Shown here: positions 41,895 through 50,224 of the stretch, in pieces
How positions within the stretch are numbered: the stretch's first letter is position 1
Layout of the letters: each line of letters starts with the position of its first letter
Source of the DNA: CAYIHX01 sp964363305
Lineage (GTDB): Bacteria > Bdellovibrionota > UBA1018
Direction of reading: 5' to 3'
Length of the DNA: 64,000 bases
Assembly (NCBI GenBank): GCA_964363305.1
Contig: CAYIHX010000005.1
Span: 68,797 to 132,796 of the forward strand
The notes under the pieces: model-generated
What the model was told of the DNA's origin: nothing
What the model saw: the letters and a program-made list of their open reading frames with translations, nothing else
The model's database searches: none
Made by a program: the position numbers and the translations under genes

Positions 41895-42863
41895 ATGAGT
41901 TCTGGAAAACCCATCTTAGTCACCGGCTCCTCCGGCTTCATCGGGACCCATCTGGTGAGCCTGCTCTCCGCCCAGGGCGCCACGGTGACAGGCTTTGATC
42001 TGAAGCCAGCGACGGCTTCGGGCTATCGCGCAGTCGAAGGGGACCTCCGCAAGCTGACGTCCGCCGGATGGGATGATTTGCTTTCGGGCGTCTCGGCGGT
42101 GTTTCATTTGGCGGCGACGGTGAGTATTCCGGCTTGCCAGGAAGACCCGATCGCGAGTGAAGAGAATAATGTCGCCGTGACGCTGCGGCTTCTCGATGCT
42201 TTGCGGAGGCAGAAGACTCGGTCCGGGGAGTGCGCGCGTTTCTACTTTGCGAGCTCGGCGGCGATCTATGGCGCTCGGGGCGACTCCGGGGATGCTTTGC
42301 GTGAAGAGGATGTCCCAGATCGATTTCTTTCGTTCTACGCGGCTCAGAAAGGGGCGAGCGAACAGCTGGCCCATCAGTACGCGGAACATTTTGCGATTCC
42401 GGCGCTGTCGTTTCGCTTCTTCAATGTGTACGGCGCGGGACAGGACCCGGTTTCGCCGTATTCGGGCGTGATTTCGCGATTTTTGCATTTTCTGGCTCAG
42501 GGGCAGCCGCTCGTTTTACAAGGGGGCGGCAAGGCGGTTCGAGATTTTATTCAGGTGTCCGACCTCGTGGGCGCGATAGTGCGGGCGCTGGATGTTCCCG
42601 TGGCTCAGATGAAGGGGCAGGCCGTGAATCTGGCCAGCGGAACCAGCGTGTCGATTCGAGAGATGGCCGAGGCTTTTGAGCGGATCGTGAAGGCCGCAGG
42701 TCGCCCCTGGCCGGGATTTCAGGAGGCTCCTCCTCGGGGGGGCGATGTTCGATTTTCGCGCGCGGATCTCACGCGCTGCCGCTCCCTGCTCGGTCAGGCG
42801 CAGCCTCATTCTCTCGAGGCGGGCTTGCGGGAGCTGCTTGCGGGGGAATCCGGCGCTTGCTAA
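41895..42863 (+). CDS. NAD-dependent nucleotide-sugar epimerase (GalE/WbpP-like)
   Basis: A 322-residue extended SDR. The NAD motif is VTGSSGFIGTHL (about residue 10), with FYFASSAAIYG and FYAAQKGASEQ (YxxxK) at the active site. QGGGKAVRDFIQVSDLVGAI is the typical Q-G-x-G-x-Q-x-RDFxxVxD block of UDP-hexose 4-epimerases. C-terminal PPRGGDVRFSRADLTRC (usually RxGDVxxSxAD) fits as well. Probably UDP-glucose or UDP-GlcNAc 4-epimerase. It starts 59 bases after the kinase gene and may belong to the polysaccharide set rather than the signalling set. The sugar is not certain. Confidence 0.87.
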   Translation: MSSGKPILVTGSSGFIGTHLVSLLSAQGATVTGFDLKPATASGYRAVEGDLRKLTSAGWDDLLSGVSAVFHLAATVSIPACQEDPIASEENNVAVTLRLLDALRRQKTRSGECARFYFASSAAIYGARGDSGDALREEDVPDRFLSFYAAQKGASEQLAHQYAEHFAIPALSFRFFNVYGAGQDPVSPYSGVISRFLHFLAQGQPLVLQGGGKAVRDFIQVSDLVGAIVRALDVPVAQMKGQAVNLASGTSVSIREMAEAFERIVKAAGRPWPGFQEAPPRGGDVRFSRADLTRCRSLLGQAQPHSLEAGLRELLAGESGAC

Positions 42864-42878
42864 CTTGCCTTTAGACCT

Positions 42879-42971
42879 ATGAATGTCACCCCGCTGAAGA
42901 ATGCATATGCGTCGTTGGAAGAAGTTTTGGCTCAGCCCTATAACGACTTTATTCGAGACGCGAGAGTATGA
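42879..42971 (+). pseudogene. Truncated HEPN (HI0074-type) gene
   Basis: A 30-codon ORF, MNVTPLKNAYASLEEVLAQ..., ending in YNDFIRDARV. This matches the first 30 or so residues of HI0074-type HEPN proteins (LxxLEEALxxxxNDxxRDAxIQRFEF) and then stops. The remaining 100 codons are missing, while the downstream nucleotidyltransferase start is kept in the usual ATGA overlap. So the HEPN toxin gene seems to have lost its body by internal deletion, leaving its own start and the coupling site. Confidence 0.55.
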
Positions 42972-43252
42972 ACGATCAGGTGGCAGGATCAGGAGTGACT
43001 CCGCCGCAGCGAGATCTCATTCTCAAGTCAAAAGTGCTCCTGTTCGGCTCGCGCGCCAAAGGCTCGGCGCGGCAGTATTCAGATTTGGATCTCGCCCTCC
43101 AACCCAGTCGGTCGCTCACTTCAGCGCAGCTGCGGGCCATTCGAGAAATTTTTTCAGAGAGCGATCTCCCTTTTTTGGTCGACTTGGTGATATGGGAGGA
43201 TCTGGATCCCGAATTTCAGAAGTTGATTGAGCGGGAGTGTGTCGAGTTTTAA
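42968..43252 (+). CDS. MNT-type minimal nucleotidyltransferase (HI0073 family)
   Basis: A 94-residue minimal nucleotidyltransferase with VLLFGSRAKGSARQYSDLDLAL: the GSRAxG...SDxDL motif with both metal-binding Asp residues intact. In HEPN/MNT modules this protein neutralises the HEPN RNase, in some cases by adding nucleotides to it. Here the HEPN partner is cut to 30 residues just upstream, so the gene is probably an orphaned antitoxin. The ATG at 42968 overlaps the HEPN fragment's stop by four bases. Confidence 0.8.
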   Translation: MNDQVAGSGVTPPQRDLILKSKVLLFGSRAKGSARQYSDLDLALQPSRSLTSAQLRAIREIFSESDLPFLVDLVIWEDLDPEFQKLIERECVEF

Positions 43253-43272
43253 AGTTTCGGGGGTTTTCTCGG

Positions 43273-44064
43273 TTACCGACTCGCCCGAATCAGTCCAACC
43301 CCTTCGGGGGATGAGTTTTCAAGGAAATGCCGAAAGCCAGCCTTCTGGAGCCTGCGCAGGACGCGATCGTGGGCTCCCGGGCGTAGATTGTCGTGAAATT
43401 CTACCGCAATTTTTCGGACTCGTTCGAGGGCGGCATCAAGGGCCCCTTCGAGGATCTCGATTTCCGCGCCTTCGGTGTCGATTTTGAGGAATGAAACCGG
43501 GCCGTCAGGAACGCGACTCAGGGCTTCTTCGAGAGTAATGCATGGAACGGTTTCAGTGGTGGCTTCGGCCGAGTGGCCAAAAATGGAACGATTGCCGCTT
43601 TCGGCATTCTGATCGAGGCGTAGCTCGCCCTTCCGGTCGAAGACGGCATCGTTGAAGCTCTGTACTTGCGTTTGCAGGTGATTGGTTTCGATGTTCTCTC
43701 GAAGACGTTGGAAACTCGAGCGGCCGGGCTCGAAGCAGTAGAGGAGGGTTTGTGGTTCCAGCCATTGGAAGTAAAGCATGAACATCCCGATGTTGGCCCC
43801 AATGTCGACGATGATGTCTCCGGGGCGCGGCCGGTAAAAGTTTTTTTTGAGGTAGCAGTCTTCGAGAAAAATCTCGGAGAAGAGAAACCACGGAAGGTCT
43901 TGGCTGCCGTGGTGAATGATTTTTCCGTCTCGCAGGCGAAGTTCGGGGAGCGGTTTTTTTACGCGGTTGCTGATCCAGACGGGCGCCCAATTTTTTAAGA
44001 TCTGGATGGTTTTGATTTTATAGCGGATGCGTTCGCTCAGGGTCAGCGGCATGGCTCTAGCCAT
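43273..44064 (-). CDS. FkbM family SAM-dependent methyltransferase
   Basis: A 263-residue FkbM methyltransferase. The ATG at 44064 (MARAMPLTL) is taken; a second ATG at 44052 is also possible, and an upstream open frame runs into the divergent GT2 gene. Motif I is DIIVDIGANIGMFMLYFQW, followed by LLYCFEPGRS and the FLKIDTEGAEIEILEGA signature. It ends near EFHDNLRPGAHDRVLRRL, usual for this family. It is the second FkbM gene in the window, only loosely similar to the one at 13694. Probably O-methylates a sugar in the polymer. It is divergent from the neighbouring GT2 gene with about 30 bases between starts. Confidence 0.84.
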   Translation of the reverse strand: MARAMPLTLSERIRYKIKTIQILKNWAPVWISNRVKKPLPELRLRDGKIIHHGSQDLPWFLFSEIFLEDCYLKKNFYRPRPGDIIVDIGANIGMFMLYFQWLEPQTLLYCFEPGRSSFQRLRENIETNHLQTQVQSFNDAVFDRKGELRLDQNAESGNRSIFGHSAEATTETVPCITLEEALSRVPDGPVSFLKIDTEGAEIEILEGALDAALERVRKIAVEFHDNLRPGAHDRVLRRLQKAGFRHFLENSSPEGVGLIRASR

Positions 44065-44096
44065 AACATGAGGTTCAGCGGTAGTGTGAGGCCTTG

Positions 44097-44969
44097 ATGC
44101 AGCCCGATAGAAAATCTCCTCTGATCTCTGCTGTTCTGCCGAGCCGAAACGGGGCCCGTTATCTGGCGTCCTCGATCGAGAGCATTCTGGCCCAGACCTA
44201 TCGTAATTTCGAGTTGATTTTAGTGGATGACGGATCGATGGATTCAACTCCGCAGATCATGCGAAAGTATGCCGAAGCCGACTCGCGAGTGAGGTTTGAG
44301 CCCAATCCGACAAACCTGCGGCTCCCTCTGAGTTTGAATCGAGGATTCGCCTTTGCGCGAGGGGAGTGGCTGACTTGGACATCGGATGACAACCTCTATC
44401 TGCCAACGGCGTTTGAGAGGCTCATCACGACGGCTCTGACCACCGATGCGGATGTGGTTTACGCCGATATGCAGAATATGGATGACGGCGGCGCGGTCAC
44501 TGGCCCTGGCTTGACGGGTGAGCCTGTGGATATGTGGGCGGGAAATCCGGTGGGGGCGTGCTTTCTCTATCGCAAAGAGGTGCAGGAGAGTCTCGGCGGC
44601 TATGATGATTCGATGCGTTTGGCGGAAGATTATGATTTTTTTCTTCGGGCCTCGACCCGGTTTAAGTTTCATCACCTCCGAGAGGTGCTTTATCTTTATC
44701 GTCTTCACTCCGGAGCCCTGACTTCAACTCATCAGCATTTGACCGGCAAGATGGCGGATCTGGCCTTAGAACGATCGTTGAAAAAGATGACCTGGCTCGG
44801 GTTGGATCGACAGATGGAAGGACGGTTTCGCCTTGGGGTGCTCGGATGGAAGCGGCGGGACTGGTGTCAAGTAGCGCGGCAACTGGGGCCGATCCTTTTT
44901 GATTTCCCCCGGGCGGGCAGGGTCATTTTAAGGAAGTGGTCTCGAAGGTCGAGGCGCCTGAGGTCGTGA
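44097..44969 (+). CDS. GT2 family glycosyltransferase
   Basis: A 290-residue GT-A glycosyltransferase. The ATG at 44097 has GAGG upstream. The start LISAVLPSRNGARYLASSIESILAQTY is the classical GT2 opening, with FELILVDDGSMDST and TWTSDDNLYLPTAFE for donor and metal binding. VGACFLYRKEVQESLGGYD and MRLAEDYDFFLR carry the acceptor region and catalytic ED. It likely adds one sugar of the repeat unit in the cytosol. Its last 47 bases overlap the convergent GT4 gene. Donor sugar unknown. Confidence 0.88.
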   Translation: MQPDRKSPLISAVLPSRNGARYLASSIESILAQTYRNFELILVDDGSMDSTPQIMRKYAEADSRVRFEPNPTNLRLPLSLNRGFAFARGEWLTWTSDDNLYLPTAFERLITTALTTDADVVYADMQNMDDGGAVTGPGLTGEPVDMWAGNPVGACFLYRKEVQESLGGYDDSMRLAEDYDFFLRASTRFKFHHLREVLYLYRLHSGALTSTHQHLTGKMADLALERSLKKMTWLGLDRQMEGRFRLGVLGWKRRDWCQVARQLGPILFDFPRAGRVILRKWSRRSRRLRS

Positions 44970-46137
44970 TGAGTTGCCGGGTGCGGTAAAACTCAAAATG
45001 CGCCAGCGCCGTCTTCCGCACGGAGTACTGTGCCGCATAGGCTTTTGCCTGGGTGCGAAGCTGATCGCGTGACGATGCTTGAGACAGGGTTTCGAGCAGC
45101 GTCTGTTCGGAGAGAAAACGCAGACACCCGGGCACGCGGGCTTCCAGCTCGCGATTGAGCGGAAGGTCGCTGGCAAGGACGGGCGCTCCGTAGCTGAGGG
45201 CGGTGGGAATCGACCCGGAGCCGGTGGTTTCGCGAAAAGGGGCGAGCACGAGCGAGGCCTTCGTGAGGAGTGCGGGAAGATCGGCCGCGTCGAGGAAGCC
45301 GGTGAGATCGAGTCGATCGCGCACGCCGAGGCGTTCGGCGAGGGCGAGGCAGGTCTCCAGATAAGCTTGATCGTCCGGAGTGCGCGCTTCGCCCGCGAAA
45401 ATGAGGCGAGCTTCGGGGAGTTGCGCGCGAGTCTTCGCGAAGAGCTCGATGGCGAGATCGTGTCCCTTGCTCGGAGTGATGAAGCCGAAGATGACGAGAT
45501 GGGGGCCGTGGCCCTGGGCGAAGATTTTTTCGAGCTCGTGGGGAAGGGGTCGGAGCGGCAGCGGATCGGGAACGTAGTGAGGGATGCAATACGCACGGGC
45601 GTAGGGGCGAACCCAAGGCAGCTGCAGCTCGGAATGCACGAGAACGCCGTCGAGCGGTCCCCAGGATTTTTCGCGCCATGACTGTCCCAGGTAGGACAGG
45701 AGAAAGAGGTTGAACAAGGAGCGCGCGATTTTACCCTTCCAGGTGCCGTGAATGGGGAAGCGGTAATCGGGAGGGATGACCGTGTGAGCGGTCGCGATGA
45801 TTTTTGCGCCAGGGAGCTGGGACCGTAGACTCCGGATGAACTCCGGGAAGCGGTACGCGGGCGGATTCTTCCCGCCCCAGTGACCGAACTCGTGCTGGAT
45901 GTGGATGAGCGTCGGGCGGTGCCGGACGATGGCTTCGATCAGTACGTCGTTGGAGAGATCCCGGTGTTCGCCGATGGCGTCGGTGGCCACTAGCTGGGCG
46001 GTCACTCCGTGCTCGCCTGCCGCGCGCTCGATGGCGGGAAAGAGGCCGTGCGAGTAGGTCGAGATGCCGCTGCGGCTGTGCCAGGGGGAGACCCAGCACA
46101 GAGTGATCCGATCCCTTTTTGATGCTTGTTGCGTCAT
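44923..46137 (-). CDS. GT4 family glycosyltransferase
   Basis: A 404-residue GT-B enzyme. The N-terminal domain shows WVSPWHSRSGISTYSHGLF and HIQHEFGHWGGKNP, as in mannosyl- and glucosyl-transferases of GT4. The C-terminal half has VIFGFITPSKGHDLAIELFA, RLIFAGEAR and LAPFRETTGSGSIPTALSYGAPVLASDLP, which includes the donor-binding segment. The expected E-x7-E motif is altered (TTGSGSIPTALSYG), as in some members. The coding region is very GC-rich, which gives several long shadow frames. Its 3' end runs 47 bases into the convergent GT2 gene. The substrate is unknown. Confidence 0.83.
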   Translation of the reverse strand: MTQQASKRDRITLCWVSPWHSRSGISTYSHGLFPAIERAAGEHGVTAQLVATDAIGEHRDLSNDVLIEAIVRHRPTLIHIQHEFGHWGGKNPPAYRFPEFIRSLRSQLPGAKIIATAHTVIPPDYRFPIHGTWKGKIARSLFNLFLLSYLGQSWREKSWGPLDGVLVHSELQLPWVRPYARAYCIPHYVPDPLPLRPLPHELEKIFAQGHGPHLVIFGFITPSKGHDLAIELFAKTRAQLPEARLIFAGEARTPDDQAYLETCLALAERLGVRDRLDLTGFLDAADLPALLTKASLVLAPFRETTGSGSIPTALSYGAPVLASDLPLNRELEARVPGCLRFLSEQTLLETLSQASSRDQLRTQAKAYAAQYSVRKTALAHFEFYRTRQLITTSGASTFETTSLK

Positions 46138-46205
46138 AATTGAGGCAGCCTAGTACGGTCCGGTGGATCTCTCAAGTCTTGAGAGTCTGAGGAGGGGTTG
46201 TTAGG

Positions 46206-47621
46206 TTGCGAGGGCCCATGAACACGAAAAAGAGAAATGAAGCCATCCCGTATTTTTTCTTCAGTCTGCTGGCGTTCATTTTTTTGGTGGAGGTGCCCGT
46301 CTTTGTGAATTACGGGCGTGCTTGTTTCAATTTGTGGGACTTGGGAATTTATTCTCAGGCGTTGGGGCAGATTTCGTGGAGTGATTTGAATCCCCTGATC
46401 ACGGCTCGGGGAATTCGGATTTTTAATGATCACTTTGATCCCATTCTTCTGCTTGCTGCCCCGTTGGCCCATATTATGGATGCAGGGCGAGCCGCGCTAT
46501 GGGTTGAGTTTATGTTTGTGATGGCGGCGGCGGGGGTTCTGTTCGCTTTGGCCACCAAAAGAGAGTGGAACCCGACGACGCTGCTCCTTCTCCTGATTGT
46601 TTTTTTGTTTGGGGGGACGATCTCCTCAGCGGTGAGTTTTCCTGTTCATCCAGGGGCCTGGGCAGTTTTTCCTCTTCTTTTGCTGAGTGTGTCGCTTGTT
46701 TACGAGAGACCCATTCCGATTCTCGCGTCCCTCCTTTTTCTGTTTCTGTTCAAGGAGGAGTTCCCCTTTCTGGGAATAGCCCTGGCCATCACATTTTTTT
46801 TGCGGCGTCGGTTTTTACTCGGAGTGGGCATACTGACCATGTCCTTGGGTTGGTTGTGGCTTGTTTTTTCAGCGAGAGAGGCCATCGTCGGGCCGATCGT
46901 GCACTATCCTTCGGTTCTCGCCGAGGGCTGGCTTGAGTCGCCCATTCAAAAGATCAGCAGTTTTCTTTTCAGTTCAGGTCGATGGAAGACAAATTTGAGT
47001 CTCCTGGCGCCGTTCGTTCCGTTAGCAGTTTGGTCGTATCGGTCGAAAATGAAATTTCACTGGGGATTGCTTGCGCTCTTTGTCGTTCATTTCGGAATTC
47101 GCCTGGTCAGTCAGCGATGGGGGTACCACTACGAGTGCACTTTGGCGGCTCTTTTGATCGGTGCTTCATTGCCGCTGGCGTTTCAGCAGGAGGATGCACC
47201 TTCGCGGTGGGTTTGGGCTTCGACGCTGATGCTCCTCCTGGCCGTTCAAGCGCCCTTTATCGGGAGGTACTCGGGGAGGACGCTCTTTCGAGGAGGATTG
47301 GCTCGTTGTCCGGCTGATCCGGTACGTTTACTGGAGCTCGAAGAGCTGCGTGTTCGTCTGAAAAACTCGGAGGGAACTCCCGTGATGGCCATGGGAAATC
47401 TTTTTCCGATGCTGGCCTACCGGGGCGCGTTTGTTCTTCCCATGGAGACGCGTACTCTTCCGAATCCACCCTTCTGGGTAGCGTTAGAAAAGGAGCCAAC
47501 TGGAGACCCATGGCCGGTCGGCTACGACGGGATTGAGCGTATGCTGAACCAATTTGGGAAGCAGTACTCAGCTGAAGTGCTTCTCGATGGACGGTTTGTG
47601 AAGCTCGTTCGATTCAATTGA
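46206..47621 (+). CDS. DUF2079 polytopic membrane protein (GT-C-like)
   Basis: A 471-residue membrane protein with about ten to eleven hydrophobic segments. The NLWDLGIYSQALGQ block followed by FNDHFDPILLLAAPL is the signature of DUF2079, a family thought to resemble GT-C glycosyltransferases that use lipid-linked sugars. The Asp in WDLG and the DHF motif would be near the membrane surface. The C-terminal ~130 residues are soluble, probably periplasmic. The TTG at 46206 has GGAGGGG eight bases upstream; an ATG at 46218 is possible. It converges with the next membrane protein with an 8-base overlap. The function is unproven. Confidence 0.72.
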   Translation: MRGPMNTKKRNEAIPYFFFSLLAFIFLVEVPVFVNYGRACFNLWDLGIYSQALGQISWSDLNPLITARGIRIFNDHFDPILLLAAPLAHIMDAGRAALWVEFMFVMAAAGVLFALATKREWNPTTLLLLLIVFLFGGTISSAVSFPVHPGAWAVFPLLLLSVSLVYERPIPILASLLFLFLFKEEFPFLGIALAITFFLRRRFLLGVGILTMSLGWLWLVFSAREAIVGPIVHYPSVLAEGWLESPIQKISSFLFSSGRWKTNLSLLAPFVPLAVWSYRSKMKFHWGLLALFVVHFGIRLVSQRWGYHYECTLAALLIGASLPLAFQQEDAPSRWVWASTLMLLLAVQAPFIGRYSGRTLFRGGLARCPADPVRLLELEELRVRLKNSEGTPVMAMGNLFPMLAYRGAFVLPMETRTLPNPPFWVALEKEPTGDPWPVGYDGIERMLNQFGKQYSAEVLLDGRFVKLVRFN

Positions 47622-49542
47622 GGAGTTGCCGGAGGTCGATCACTCGTTGGCCGTCTTTTTCAAAAACGGTCGCCTCCGAGAGGAGTTGATCCGGGAGCGA
47701 AAGCGCCTTTCTGAGCCGAAGAGGAAAGCCTGGCCCTTCGAGGAACCATCGCGCATCGATTTTTCGAAGAGAGGCGGCAACCAGGGCAGGTGTCGGAGAA
47801 GAGACAAGAAGTTTATCGAGATCGGGATCCTTGTCGGTGATTCGGATGTCGTAGCCACCGAGGTAGTAGAGTTCGTTGTCGCCGTCAGAAATAATGAGAT
47901 CCGTTTTTTTTGCGTGAGCGCGTAGCCAGGCCTTCGCATAGCCATTGCTGTCTTTGAGCACTGCTTGGTGCGGGAATTGGTAGCGCTGGGGGGAAAGCTG
48001 CATGAGGGGATACAGAGGAATGAGGCCACATGCGATGGCGGTCAGCCAAGGAAGAAGAGGGATCAGGTAACGTCGAACGAAGGGGAATGGCGGGCAGGAG
48101 AGTAGCCAGGACGTTGAGGCTCCGAAGGAGAGTCCGAGAAGGACGAGCCCGGGGCCCAGGAGGCGAAGTTGTGCGTTTCCCTTCAGGCCGAAAACGAAAA
48201 GAAGAAATGAGAGGAGACTGGTTACATAGATGCTCATCGCCATCGAAGGGGACGGAAGGGCGGGGCGAATCTTCTTCGCAAGGAATGCGATTGCGGCAAT
48301 GGGGAGGAGGCTGAGCAGCGCTGGTTTTTGAAGCGCGAAAAGTTCTAGAACTCTCTGCGCTAGAACGTAGGGGACTTCAACGAGGATGTGTGCATAGCGG
48401 TAGCTGGACAGGATGCTTGATTCAGTGGGTCCGAGTACCGAGCTGGGCCAGAAGGAAAGAGAGACCGGAAAGAACGGGGTACCGGTGAGACTGAGATTGC
48501 GCACGGAGATCGGTATGAGGATCACGAGCGCGCCGATGCCCAAGCTGAGCGCAGGTTTCACTCGTTTCTCTAAGGCAAGGAGGGGCAGGATCCAGAGCAG
48601 TAGAGGGAGCAAAGCGAATACACTGGTAAATTTTGTAACGAAAGAAAGCGCCGAGAATAGACCGATGAGGAAGGCATCTTTTGGGTTCAGTATCTTTTTT
48701 GAATAAGAGTAGATCAGTACAAGAGCGGAGAGCGAGAGCCAGTAGGTGGCTCCCCAGTCGTTCTTTGCGAGAGGGGCCGTCCAAATCATGGGTCCCGCTC
48801 CAATCGCGAGCGCGGTACAGAAGAGGCGTAATTCAGTTCGGGCAGTCACAAATTTTGTGAACGAAAAAATGGCGAGGACTGTTCCGCCGAAGCCGATCAG
48901 CACGTGAATCCATTGCGAGAACCATTGCGCCAGTGCGAGACCTCGGTCGGGTGACTGGGTCAGCATGAGCTGTGGCCAGAGGTAGAGGTATTCCCAAGTA
49001 GACGCCAGGAGCGTGATGGGATGCGAGGGTGAAAGGGCCACTTGCCCTTCTTGGAGCCAAAAACGAGGAGCTTCCAGGTGATAGTAGAGGGCGTCTCCGT
49101 GCCCCAGGAGGCGCATCGCCATGGCGATGCGAAGGAGGATGATCATTCCGATAAAGAGGAACACCCCCCAGGGGGGACGTCGGTAGGTGGCCAGGAAAGA
49201 GCCTCGAAGCATCAGACCGAGCGAGATGAGGATCGCAAGGAACCATTTAGTTTGAGGGAGAAGGAGTCCGAGTTGGGCAAGGGTGAATGTGGTGGAAATA
49301 AAGAAAACGGCACCTAGCCCCATGGAAATGGAAAATTCGGTTTCACGTTTTGAGAGAAGCTGGCCCCAGGCGATTAGGCCGAGGAGCCACCAGATGAAAA
49401 CAACCCCAGTGAGTAAGAGGTCGTTCCATTGATGGATGTCGTCAATTTTTTTTCCGGTGCTGAGAAAAACCAGAGAGAGGAATCCAACGAAATTGAGTAG
49501 GGCAACCGATGTTTGCCGTGACTTGATAAGGGAATTCAACAT
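47614..49542 (-). CDS. Large polytopic membrane protein, probable GT-C-like transferase
   Basis: A 642-residue protein with about twelve to thirteen membrane segments and a C-terminal soluble part of about 120 residues. The first large loop contains GHGDALYYHLEAPRFWLQEG, similar in form to the D-x-x-Y-Y/H loop of PMT/ArnT-type GT-C enzymes. LAKNDWGATYW may be a second loop site. No exact family can be named. Next to a DUF2079 protein, it may transfer a lipid-linked sugar on the periplasmic side. The C-terminal soluble part (for example LIISDGDNELYYLGGYDIRI) looks like the periplasmic tails of such enzymes. Its function is inferred. Confidence 0.58.
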   Translation of the reverse strand: MLNSLIKSRQTSVALLNFVGFLSLVFLSTGKKIDDIHQWNDLLLTGVVFIWWLLGLIAWGQLLSKRETEFSISMGLGAVFFISTTFTLAQLGLLLPQTKWFLAILISLGLMLRGSFLATYRRPPWGVFLFIGMIILLRIAMAMRLLGHGDALYYHLEAPRFWLQEGQVALSPSHPITLLASTWEYLYLWPQLMLTQSPDRGLALAQWFSQWIHVLIGFGGTVLAIFSFTKFVTARTELRLFCTALAIGAGPMIWTAPLAKNDWGATYWLSLSALVLIYSYSKKILNPKDAFLIGLFSALSFVTKFTSVFALLPLLLWILPLLALEKRVKPALSLGIGALVILIPISVRNLSLTGTPFFPVSLSFWPSSVLGPTESSILSSYRYAHILVEVPYVLAQRVLELFALQKPALLSLLPIAAIAFLAKKIRPALPSPSMAMSIYVTSLLSFLLFVFGLKGNAQLRLLGPGLVLLGLSFGASTSWLLSCPPFPFVRRYLIPLLPWLTAIACGLIPLYPLMQLSPQRYQFPHQAVLKDSNGYAKAWLRAHAKKTDLIISDGDNELYYLGGYDIRITDKDPDLDKLLVSSPTPALVAASLRKIDARWFLEGPGFPLRLRKALSLPDQLLSEATVFEKDGQRVIDLRQLLN

Positions 49543-49598
49543 TTCCTCTCAAATGGAGCACCGAAAGGCGGGAGACTCAAGTGCTTTGGGTGAGAGGC

Positions 49599-49970
49599 CT
49601 ACTTCAACCGCAACCCACTGACCCGTTCGAAGTGTTTCCGGTTGCGGGTCAGCAGTGAGGCCCGTTTTTCGAGGCAGATGCCCGCGATGAGGGAGTCGGC
49701 CATTCCAATGGTGGCGCGCTTTTCTTCGAGTTCTTTGCGCACGCGGGCGGCTTTCTCGGCGGAGGGGGCGTCCAAGGGGAAGAGGGTGAGGGCGGCGAGC
49801 AGGGTCTCTACCGCTGCGGCTTGCATCTTGGAATGAGCGCCGGCCCAGAGCTCGAACGCCGTGATGGCAGTGGTGGAAAGCGAGCCGGCCTTTAAGAGCG
49901 CCTCGACCTGGCTGGCCGCGCCCCGCCCTCTGAGGAAGTCGATCAAGACATCAGTGTCCGCGATGGTCAT
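49599..49970 (-). CDS. vapC: VapC-family PIN-domain RNase toxin
   Basis: A 123-residue PIN-domain protein. The ATG at 49970 overlaps the vapB stop (ATGA) and has GGGAG eight bases upstream, so it is preferred to the ATG at 49976. The acidic residues of the PIN active site are in ADTDVLIDFL (Asp), AFELWAG (Glu) and GMADSLIAG (Asp), and a Thr-Arg-Asn (TRNRKHF) replaces the usual final TRDxxHF with Asn. VapC enzymes cut tRNA or rRNA and stop translation. It forms a complete pair with the gene upstream. Confidence 0.86.
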   Translation of the reverse strand: MTIADTDVLIDFLRGRGAASQVEALLKAGSLSTTAITAFELWAGAHSKMQAAAVETLLAALTLFPLDAPSAEKAARVRKELEEKRATIGMADSLIAGICLEKRASLLTRNRKHFERVSGLRLK

Positions 49971-50206
49971 CGCCATTTCTCCCGGAGCGTGGAAGCTCTC
50001 GATTCGAACTCTTCGCCGCCCTTGCCGGAGAAGGCGCCGCGAGTTTCGAGAGCGGCCAGAATGAGGTGTTGTTTGCGTGATTCCCGAAGAAGGTATTCGT
50101 CGAGAGCATCTTCGATGATGGAGGAGAAGCCCTTGATCCCTCTTTTTGCAGCGAGCCGGAGGAGTTCGGCTCGCTGCGCTGGCTTGAGTTCAATAGTCGT
50201 TCTCAT
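49967..50206 (-). CDS. vapB: VapB-like ribbon-helix-helix antitoxin
   Basis: A 79-residue protein. The first 45 residues, MRTTIELKPAQRAELLRLAAKRGIKG followed by FSSIIEDALDEYL, form an Arc/MetJ-like ribbon-helix-helix DNA-binding domain. The C-terminal tail (ALETRGAFSGKGGEEFESRASTLREKWR) is charged and probably disordered until it binds VapC. It should repress its own promoter with VapC and block the RNase active site. It starts 18 bases before the stop of a convergent-looking but same-strand lipoprotein gene, so may share a transcript. Confidence 0.78.
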   Translation of the reverse strand: MRTTIELKPAQRAELLRLAAKRGIKGFSSIIEDALDEYLLRESRKQHLILAALETRGAFSGKGGEEFESRASTLREKWR

Positions 50207-50224
50207 TTCTCCATAGGGGAATCA

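Noticed and set aside
44928..45679. Long minus-strand alternative frames inside the GT4 gene
   Set aside because: Low-complexity Arg/Ser/Pro translations typical of high-GC shadows; the GT4 frame has clear domain motifs.
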